In this document: positions 26,124 through 31,885 of the stretch, one piece after another
Layout: the number at the start of each line of letters is the position of its first letter
How positions within the stretch are numbered: position 1 is the first letter of the stretch
Assembly: GCA_015065215.1 (NCBI GenBank)
Contig: SVQT01000013.1
Location: 1 to 44,417 of the forward strand
Source of the DNA: Oscillospiraceae bacterium
Lineage (GTDB): Bacteria; Bacillota; Clostridia; Oscillospirales; CAG-272
Reading direction: 5' to 3'
Length of the DNA stretch: 44,417 nucleotides
Translations under genes and position numbers: made by a program
Notes under the pieces: generated by a model
The model's database searches: none
The model's input: the letters and a program-made list of their open reading frames with translations, nothing else
What the model was told of the DNA's origin: nothing

Positions 26124-26170
26124 AGATCGAACATAAAATGCGCATAATATTAATATTTATGTAAAAATCA

Positions 26171-26211
26171 CAACATATTATGTTGACAAACTGGATATAA
26201 TATGATATACT
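26171..26211 (+). promoter_or_regulatory. Promoter and operator of the toxin-antitoxin pair
   Basis: TTGACA (26183-26188), 17 bp, TATACT (26206-26211). A perfect palindrome CAACATA-T-TATGTTG (26171-26185) runs into the -35, the expected position for RelB/DinJ autorepression. A further palindrome AATATTAATATT lies at 26146-26157. Confidence 0.78.
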
Positions 26212-26233
26212 ATTATCGAAAGGAGTTGATATT

Positions 26234-26515
26234 ATGTCCAAAGTATCTACAAACATCAGCCTTGATGCTGAAACCAAGGCAAAAGCGCAGGTAATGCTTG
26301 CCGATCTTGGAATGGATCTTTCTACTGCTGTAAATATTTTTCTTCGTCAAATGCTTTATGAAGGCGGAATTCCGTTTTCTATTACCAGAGAAGTTCCTAA
26401 CAAGATTACGCTTGAAGCAATGAAGGAAGCGCAGGAAATGTTCCGTTCTCCCGAGAAGTGCAAGAAATATGACAATGTAGACAGTATGATGGAGGACATT
26501 TTAGGTGAAGTATGA
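26234..26515 (+). CDS. RelB/DinJ family antitoxin
   Basis: 93 residues. The N-terminal ribbon-helix-helix (KVSTNISLDAETKAKAQVML, then DLGMDLSTAVNIFLRQML) is the DinJ/RelB DNA-binding and dimer domain; the charged C-terminal half would wrap and neutralise the toxin. AAAGGAG precedes the ATG. The base composition is more AT-rich than the surroundings, suggesting acquisition. It overlaps the toxin gene by 11 bp. Confidence 0.92.
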   Translation: MSKVSTNISLDAETKAKAQVMLADLGMDLSTAVNIFLRQMLYEGGIPFSITREVPNKITLEAMKEAQEMFRSPEKCKKYDNVDSMMEDILGEV

Positions 26516-26780
26516 GATTGTCCCTTCCAATCAATTCAAGAAGGATTTGAGATTAGCGCAAAAACGCGGATATGATCTTGATAAAATAAAAGAGGTTATT
26601 ACTGCTCTTGCGAACGGCGAAACACTTGAAGCAAAATATCGTGATCATTTGCTTACCGGTGATTACGGTGGTTATCGAGAATGTCATATTCAACCGGATT
26701 GGTTGCTCGTATATCAAATAGACGGAGATCAATTGATATTGTTCTTGGCTCGAACGGGTACGCACAGCGACTTATTTTGA
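26505..26780 (+). CDS. YafQ/RelE family mRNA-cleaving toxin
   Basis: 91 residues, start GTG at 26505 with GGAGG 9 bp upstream inside the antitoxin gene. The family pattern is intact: KKDLRLAQKRGYDLDKI, the YRDHLLTGDYGGYRECHIQPDW region with candidate catalytic histidines and aspartate, and the ending ARTGTHSDLF, where the His before SDLF matches the essential C-terminal His of YafQ. Such toxins cut mRNA in the ribosome. The gene is complete, so the module is probably active. Confidence 0.92.
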   Translation: MKYEIVPSNQFKKDLRLAQKRGYDLDKIKEVITALANGETLEAKYRDHLLTGDYGGYRECHIQPDWLLVYQIDGDQLILFLARTGTHSDLF

Positions 26781-26782
26781 GG

Positions 26783-26820
26783 TTTACCGATTGGTTTGTG
26801 AAATCTTACCAATCGGTAAA
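26783..26820 (+). terminator. Hairpin after the toxin gene, probable terminator
   Basis: TTTACCGATTGGT (26783-26795) pairs exactly with ACCAATCGGTAAA (26808-26820). The following tract ATCTTATATA is not a strong U-run, so termination strength is uncertain. Confidence 0.6.
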
Positions 26821-26832
26821 ATCTTATATAGC

Positions 26833-26919
26833 ATAAGCATCGTGGACAACATGCTTATTCAGTGAGCGGCATGATACTGCGTTGCTCATCGAAGGCGACT
26901 TGACGTAGGCAGTTACGCC
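26833..26919. other. Possible structured RNA or DNA element, unassigned
   Basis: Three consecutive inverted repeats in 87 bp: ATAAGCAT/ATGCTTAT (26833-26840, 26851-26858), TGAGC/GCTCA (26863-26867, 26884-26888) and GGCG/CGCC (26894-26897, 26916-26919). No protein is visible and no known RNA family is recognised. Confidence 0.3.
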
Positions 26920-26984
26920 GTATGAAAATTGCGCAAAAATTACCCCGTTTGGGGGGGATTCTACCATGAGGAAGGAGAAATATC

Positions 26985-27188
26985 TTGAACATTATTTTGA
27001 GAATTGCCACGACGGCGCTGACGATTTTGATTGCAGTTGTCATTCTTCGCTTTGTAGGGCGTTTGGTTGGAAAGATGCTTAAGATCGCGCTTGCCGTGCT
27101 GACGGTGATCGTGGTGCTTTTGGTGCTATGGCCGCTTTTCAGCGGTGGCGTGACTTTTATCGCGTGGTTGGGGCAATTGATTTCATAA
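26985..27188 (+). CDS. Small membrane protein, function unknown
   Basis: 67 residues, start TTG with GAAGGAG 7 bp upstream and no better in-frame start. Two hydrophobic helices (about 4-26 and 33-65) are separated by the basic RFVGRLVGKMLK, so both ends probably lie on the same side. I recognise no family. It sits alone between the toxin-antitoxin pair and miaA. Confidence 0.6.
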   Translation: MNIILRIATTALTILIAVVILRFVGRLVGKMLKIALAVLTVIVVLLVLWPLFSGGVTFIAWLGQLIS

Positions 27189-27189
27189 C

Positions 27190-27205
27190 CCCCCAAAACG
27201 GTATC
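27190..27205 (+). repeat. 16-nt repeat after a stop codon, copy 2
   Basis: CCCCCAAAACGGTATC, identical to 22924-22939, again just after a TAA. Here no perfect hairpin follows immediately. Confidence 0.7.
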
Positions 27206-27230
27206 GGAATTTTATGGTTTTATAGAGCGG

Positions 27231-27267
27231 GCGCTCGCCTTTGTGGCGGGCGCGATGCTTGTTTTTT
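27231..27267 (+). terminator. Hairpin before miaA, possible terminator
   Basis: GCGCTCGCC (27231-27239) and GGCGGGCGC (27245-27253) pair with one G-U, followed after 8 bases by TTTTTT. It would end transcription from the small membrane gene, or attenuate miaA. Confidence 0.6.
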
Positions 27268-27285
27268 CAGAAAGGAGTCGCAAGC

Positions 27286-28257
27286 ATGACGGCTATACAG
27301 AAGCCCAAGATATTGGCGGTCGTCGGCCCGACCGCGGGCGGAAAAAGTGCTTTGGCGTTGGCTTTGGCAAAACGCCTTGGCGGCGAAATTGTTTCCTGCG
27401 ATTCGATGCAGATTTACCGTGGGATGGATGTTGGCACCGCCAAACCGACCCCTGCTGAGCAGCGAGAGGTGCCCCATCATTTGATTGATATTGCGGAGCC
27501 GGAGACGGATTTTTCGGTGATGGATTTTGTGGCCGCTGCCGACGTGGCTGTGGCTGACATCCTTTCCCGCGGAAAATTGCCCATACTTTGCGGCGGAACC
27601 GGTCTTTATTTAGACACGTTTTTGCGTGGCGCTGAGCCGGAAACACCTGGCGCGGACCCTGCCGCGCGCGAAGAGTTGCGTGAATTGGCCGCCGAACGTG
27701 GGCAAGCCTACATACATCAGCTATTGCGAGAGGTTGACCCGGAAAGTGCCAAGGCCACGCATCCCAACAATCTGCGTCGCGTGATACGGGCGTTGGAGAT
27801 CTACCGCGCTACCGGGATACCCAAATCCGAGTGGGATCGCCGTTCGCGCTTACAGCCGAGCCGCTATTGCGCTACCGTTATCGGCCTTTCCTTTTCCAAT
27901 CGGGCGCTGCTTTACGAGCGGATTGAGCGGCGGGTGGATCAGATGATCCGAGAGGGTTTGATAGAGGAAACCGAGCGCTTGATGCGACGGGGGGTGTTTG
28001 CGGTGTCCCGTACAGCGGCAGGCGCCATTGGCTATAAAGAATTGCTTCCGTATTGTCGGGGTGAATGCGATTTGGAGAGTGCGGTTGCAGACCTGAAAAC
28101 TGCCACCAGGCGCTATGCCAAACGGCAGTTGACATGGTTTGGCGCCAAGCCGTATGTTCGCTGGATACCGGCGGATGATGGAAAAGAAATGCGAAAAAGT
28201 GAAGAAATTGTAAAAATGTCGCTTGAATTGTTTGCAAGCCCTGAGAATATGATATAA
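27286..28257 (+). CDS. miaA: tRNA dimethylallyltransferase
   Basis: MiaA adds a dimethylallyl group to A37 of tRNAs reading UNN codons. 323 residues with P-loop GPTAGGKSALA, the DSMQIYRGMDVGTAKP motif, the HHLID strand, GGTGLYLD, and the DPESAKATHPNNLRRVIRAL region typical of the family. Start: ATG at 27286 with AAAGGAG 8 bp upstream; an upstream in-frame start falls within the hairpin at 27231. It begins a long run of same-strand genes. Confidence 0.97.
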   Translation: MTAIQKPKILAVVGPTAGGKSALALALAKRLGGEIVSCDSMQIYRGMDVGTAKPTPAEQREVPHHLIDIAEPETDFSVMDFVAAADVAVADILSRGKLPILCGGTGLYLDTFLRGAEPETPGADPAAREELRELAAERGQAYIHQLLREVDPESAKATHPNNLRRVIRALEIYRATGIPKSEWDRRSRLQPSRYCATVIGLSFSNRALLYERIERRVDQMIREGLIEETERLMRRGVFAVSRTAAGAIGYKELLPYCRGECDLESAVADLKTATRRYAKRQLTWFGAKPYVRWIPADDGKEMRKSEEIVKMSLELFASPENMI

Positions 28258-28258
28258 T
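28231..28258 (+). promoter_or_regulatory. Promoter of the HlyD-like/yggS/sepF group
   Basis: TTTGCA (28231-28236), 16 bp, TATAAT (28253-28258), inside the last codons of miaA. It is followed by an AT-rich near-palindrome around 28253-28272. Confidence 0.6.
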
Positions 28259-28318
28259 AAAATATATTATATTTACGTGCGTGTCGCATATGCGTTGTGC
28301 GCGTGGGGAGGTGTAAGC

Positions 28319-29560
28319 GTGAGAAGAAATGCCGCAAGACGTGCCAGGTATCGCGTGTCGCAGGTGATTTGTGTTCTTTTGTTGCTTGCACTGTTGGCGG
28401 CCATCCTGTTTTGGGAGCTCGATCATAAGGCGTCTGGCATCGGGTGGGAAACCGCCAAAATCGCGACTTACACCTATACCGATCGGTTTGAGGGGTACGT
28501 GTTTCGTGAAGAGACCGCTTTGCAAAGCGGCGGCTATAACGGGCCGATAGAATATCAAGTGACCGAGGGGAGCGCTGTCAAAGCAGGCGACCATCTGGCC
28601 AATGTTTATTTGGGAGATCTGGGGGGCACCGCCCAACGGGACCAAGCGGCAGAAATTTATGAGGAGATCACGCGCTTAGAGCGCGCTTTGGAGCGTGATG
28701 TGATCGCGTGGCAGGCAACCTATCTTTCCTCTTATGCCGATATGATGCGCTATCTTACTGCCGGAGATTGGCAAGTGGCTCTTTGCGCGGGCGAGAAAGT
28801 GGCTGAGACCTTAGAGCGGCGCAGTGTCATGAGCAATGATCAACGGGCGGTCATTGAAGATCGCATTGTCACTTTGTATGCCCAAGCGGATGCCCTGCTC
28901 CGCAATGTGACGCAGGATGTTCGCAAGCTATCTGCCACGCAAGACGGCTTTTTTACAACCGAGACCGACGGTTATGAGGCGTCTTTCGGTACCGATGCGA
29001 TTGCCGCGTTGACACCGGAAGCGCTGAAAGCGCGTTTGTCACAGCCCAATCCCACATCCTGGAACGTGGGCAAGGTGGTGGATGGCGGCACCTTTTATTT
29101 GGTGATCCCGATCCTGCCCGAGGATGCGATCGGCTATGCCGAGGGGGATACGTACAGGGTTCACATGGCCCGGGGCGGTGAGGCGGATATGCTCTTAGAG
29201 CGCATTTCCTCTTCCGCGGACGGTAAGGAAATGATTTTGATCCTGCACGCTGAAAAAATGCCGGTAGGCATGGATTACGCACGGCGTCAACCCATCGTGT
29301 TAGAGAAAAAAAGCGTTCGCGGTCTGCGCGTTCCCCGCGCGGCGTTGATGGTGGAAGCTGGCCAAACCGGTTTGCCGAATGACTACTTTGTTTATGTGAT
29401 CAAGGGCGGCAAGGCGGTCAAACGCCCCATTGAAGAGATCCTTTGTGAGGAAGGCGGTGTTTGCATCGTGTCATTGTCGGTCGCGGAAGGCTTTTTGTCA
29501 GTTGGTGAGCAAATTCTGATCACCTCGCGCAGTGTTTATGAGGGTAAGGAGCTGATCTGA
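28319..29560 (+). CDS. HlyD-like membrane-anchored adaptor, role unknown
   Basis: 413 residues. A basic N-terminus (VRRNAARRARYR) and one membrane segment (about 18-36) put the rest outside the cell. Residues about 60-110 form a lipoyl/barrel-sandwich-like domain (RFEGYVFREETAL; EYQVTEGSAVKAGDHLANVYLG) as in HlyD membrane-fusion proteins; a helical hairpin follows (about 110-210), then a beta-rich region. No transporter partner is adjacent. Start: GTG at 28319 with GGGGAGGTG before it. It overlaps yggS by one base (TGATG), placing it in the sepF division-gene group, where similar proteins are known in Clostridia. A cell-envelope or septum role is inference. Confidence 0.75.
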   Translation: MRRNAARRARYRVSQVICVLLLLALLAAILFWELDHKASGIGWETAKIATYTYTDRFEGYVFREETALQSGGYNGPIEYQVTEGSAVKAGDHLANVYLGDLGGTAQRDQAAEIYEEITRLERALERDVIAWQATYLSSYADMMRYLTAGDWQVALCAGEKVAETLERRSVMSNDQRAVIEDRIVTLYAQADALLRNVTQDVRKLSATQDGFFTTETDGYEASFGTDAIAALTPEALKARLSQPNPTSWNVGKVVDGGTFYLVIPILPEDAIGYAEGDTYRVHMARGGEADMLLERISSSADGKEMILILHAEKMPVGMDYARRQPIVLEKKSVRGLRVPRAALMVEAGQTGLPNDYFVYVIKGGKAVKRPIEEILCEEGGVCIVSLSVAEGFLSVGEQILITSRSVYEGKELI

Positions 29561-30270
29561 TGTGTGCTTTGCCTTATATTGCGGAAAATTTGAGTGTCGT
29601 TCGACAAGAGATTGCCGAAGCGGAAGGGGCGGCGGGCAGAGAGGGCAGGACCTTGATGCTGGCGGCCGTGAAGTACGGTAGTGATGAAGAAGTGCGCGCT
29701 TTACTGCATGAGGGCGCTACCGCGGTAGGGGAAAACCGTGTGCAACAATTGCTGTCCCATTGGCCGATTTTTGAATCCTGCGGCGCGCAGGTGCATTTCA
29801 TCGGCTCGTTGCAGACAAATAAAGTAAAATACATCATAGATAAAGTAGCAATGATCCACTCAGTTGACTCGCTGCGCTTGGCAAAGACAATTGACGCTCA
29901 GGCCATGCGTCGGGGCGTGGTGATGGATGTGCTATTAGAGATCAACGGAGCGAGGGAAGAAGCGAAAAGCGGCGTGATGCCCGAGGAAGCCGAGCCCCTT
30001 TGTCGCGAGATTTCGCGGCTTTCTCATTTGCGTTTGCGCGGCTTTATGACGATGGGACCGCGTTTTGATAGCCCGGAAGCGTACCAGGCATATTTTGCCT
30101 CGGTAAAAGCGTTGGGGGATAGGATCTGGGAAGCCCTTGCGCTCAAGGGGACCCCACTTTACTCTATGGGCATGTCAGAAAGTTTTGTGCCGGCAATTAT
30201 GGCAGGTGCTGATTTTGTTCGTATAGGCAGACGGTTGTTTCATCCAGCCGATGGAACGCCAAACGGATAA
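29560..30270 (+). CDS. YggS/PROSC family PLP-binding homeostasis protein
   Basis: 236 residues, the alanine-racemase-fold PLP protein (ylmE in Bacillus) that keeps free pyridoxal phosphate in check; it has no known catalytic activity. The PLP lysine is Lys38 in LAAVKYG; GENRVQQL, HFIGSLQTNKVKY, LEINGAREEAKSG and LRGFMTMGP are family signatures, and SMGMSESFVPAI plus RIGRRLF end the barrel. It is in the usual place upstream of sepF. Confidence 0.95.
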   Translation: MCALPYIAENLSVVRQEIAEAEGAAGREGRTLMLAAVKYGSDEEVRALLHEGATAVGENRVQQLLSHWPIFESCGAQVHFIGSLQTNKVKYIIDKVAMIHSVDSLRLAKTIDAQAMRRGVVMDVLLEINGAREEAKSGVMPEEAEPLCREISRLSHLRLRGFMTMGPRFDSPEAYQAYFASVKALGDRIWEALALKGTPLYSMGMSESFVPAIMAGADFVRIGRRLFHPADGTPNG

Positions 30271-30302
30271 CCGATAAAACACACGAAAGGAAGGAAAAAC
30301 AG

Positions 30303-30737
30303 ATGAAAAACCCCTTTGCCAAGAAACCCAAGAGCAGCTACGATTCCTATAACGATTCTTATGACGGCGGCTTTTACCGCGGTGATGAAGAGGATGACGG
30401 CATTGTCGGCGATTTTGATGAAGAGATTGCCGCGCCGGCGCCCAAAAAGCCGGCTGCTGCCGCCCCCAGCGGCTCCAATCAGTTCAAGGTTGTCAAGCCC
30501 CGCGGCTATCAGGACGGCCCCAATATTGCCGATTATTTGGTGGACGGTTACACTGTTGTGCTGAATATTGAGGAGCTGGAGCGCCCCGCGGCACTCCGCC
30601 TGATTGATTTTCTGCTGGGTGCCTTGCAGGTGTTGGGCGGCGGCTTCCGCCGTGTAACCAACACAACGTTGGTGCTCTCTCCCCGTGCCGGCGAGCTTGC
30701 CGACGAGGATGAGGAAGGCGTTGACGATCGCAACTGA
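30303..30737 (+). CDS. sepF: Cell division protein SepF
   Basis: SepF anchors FtsZ to the membrane and shapes the septum; 144 residues. A Tyr/Ser/Asp-rich, disordered linker (about 8-60) precedes the core SepF domain (about 60-130; FKVVKPRGYQDGPNIADYLV, ALRLIDFLLGAL, FRRVTNTTLVLSP). The N-terminal membrane-binding helix of Bacillus SepF is short or replaced here by MKNPFAKKPK. GGAAGGAAAAACAG precedes the ATG. Confidence 0.94.
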   Translation: MKNPFAKKPKSSYDSYNDSYDGGFYRGDEEDDGIVGDFDEEIAAPAPKKPAAAAPSGSNQFKVVKPRGYQDGPNIADYLVDGYTVVLNIEELERPAALRLIDFLLGALQVLGGGFRRVTNTTLVLSPRAGELADEDEEGVDDRN

Positions 30738-30770
30738 TCACATATCCAAATTGCGGAAAGGAGGGTAAGA

Positions 30771-31049
30771 ATGGAACTGTTCGCAACCATACTGATCCAT
30801 ACGGTAGAAGCATTGCTTTTTATCATCGAAACCTGTATGCTCGTGCGTGCGATACTCTCGTTTTTGCCCGTTCAAGAGGACAATTCCTTTCTGCTTTTTA
30901 CTGTAATGGTGACCGAACCGATTGTTATGCCGGTTCGCGCGCTTTTTGACCGGTTCGGGTGGTTTCAGGATATTCCTATCGACATTCCTTTTTTGATCGG
31001 CTATATTCTGCTATCTACCGTTAGCACCCTCTTGACGGTCTTGCTATGA
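30771..31049 (+). CDS. YggT family membrane protein
   Basis: 92 residues, with two hydrophobic segments (about 5-33 and 70-92) around the typical YggT motif (RAILSFLPVQED, then EPIVMPVRALFDRFG). YggT proteins (YlmG in Bacillus) are linked to cell division and membrane organisation, with no defined activity. AAAGGAGGG precedes the ATG. Overlaps ylmH by 4 bp. Confidence 0.92.
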   Translation: MELFATILIHTVEALLFIIETCMLVRAILSFLPVQEDNSFLLFTVMVTEPIVMPVRALFDRFGWFQDIPIDIPFLIGYILLSTVSTLLTVLL

Positions 31050-31828
31050 TCGGGGCGGAGGATTTGCTGTTGCAGCGGGCACAGGATCTGCTTGCCCGCG
31101 CGGAAAAAGGGGAAATCACCTATACGCCTTTTCTGACCCCCGGCGAGCAAGCGCGCCTGAACCGCCACTTAACAAAGGCGATGGAAGGCGCGGTTTTGTG
31201 GGGAGGCTATGCCCAGGCGGAGCGCCAAAGGATCTTCTTTTTGCCGCCATATCTCACCGAATTGGAGCCGGAGCTACGCGCGACATGCTTGGCAGAGTTT
31301 TACGCCGAAAGCGTCGTGGCGCTGGAAATACAGGGGAGCGGCTATCGGGAGCTTTCTCATAGAGATTTTTTGGGCGCGTTGCTGCATTTGGGTGTGGAGC
31401 GTGACCGTTTGGGTGATGTTTGCGTCACAGCGCCGGATCACGCGATCTTCTTTTGCGATCGGATTCTGGCAGATTTCTTTTTGGAGCATTTAGAGCGTGT
31501 GGCAAATGATGCGGTACGCTTGCGGTATATCACCTTGCCGACAGATTTTGACGGCGGCAGACGGTTTGTGCCGGTCAGTGATACGGTGGCGTCTCCCCGT
31601 GCCGATGCCGTGGTGGCCGCGCTTGCCAATCTACCAAGGGAACGGGCGCAATCGCTTTTTACAGAAGGAAAAGTAGAGATCGATTACGAACTCGAGGAAC
31701 GGACAGACCGTACTGTTTTGGCAGGGGCTGTTATCGTGATTCGGGGATATGGCAAATTTATCATTCGTTCACTGTCGGACAAGACCCGCAAGGGGCGTTA
31801 CCGTTTGCTGGCCGATCAATATGTCTGA
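31046..31828 (+). CDS. YlmH family S4-domain RNA-binding protein
   Basis: 260 residues. The N-terminal two thirds match YlmH (LNRHLTKAMEGAVLWGGYAQAERQ-like opening, HRDFLGALLHLGVERDRLGD, and RYITLPTD) and the C-terminal 70 residues are an S4 domain (SPRADAVVAALANLPRERAQ, IDYELEERTDRTVLAGAVI, IRGYGKFII). YlmH binds the ribosome and has been linked to rescue of stalled chains. Start overlaps yggT by ATGA. In most Firmicutes divIVA follows, but here ileS does. Confidence 0.93.
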   Translation: MIGAEDLLLQRAQDLLARAEKGEITYTPFLTPGEQARLNRHLTKAMEGAVLWGGYAQAERQRIFFLPPYLTELEPELRATCLAEFYAESVVALEIQGSGYRELSHRDFLGALLHLGVERDRLGDVCVTAPDHAIFFCDRILADFFLEHLERVANDAVRLRYITLPTDFDGGRRFVPVSDTVASPRADAVVAALANLPRERAQSLFTEGKVEIDYELEERTDRTVLAGAVIVIRGYGKFIIRSLSDKTRKGRYRLLADQYV

Positions 31829-31885
31829 CGGTATATCATCTTAAAAACAAATTTTACTCACATATAAACAGGAGCTTTGAAAACA

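Noticed and set aside
31829..31885. T-box leader before ileS
   Set aside because: Only 57 bp separate ylmH and ileS, far shorter than a T-box, and no specifier or antiterminator sequence is visible.
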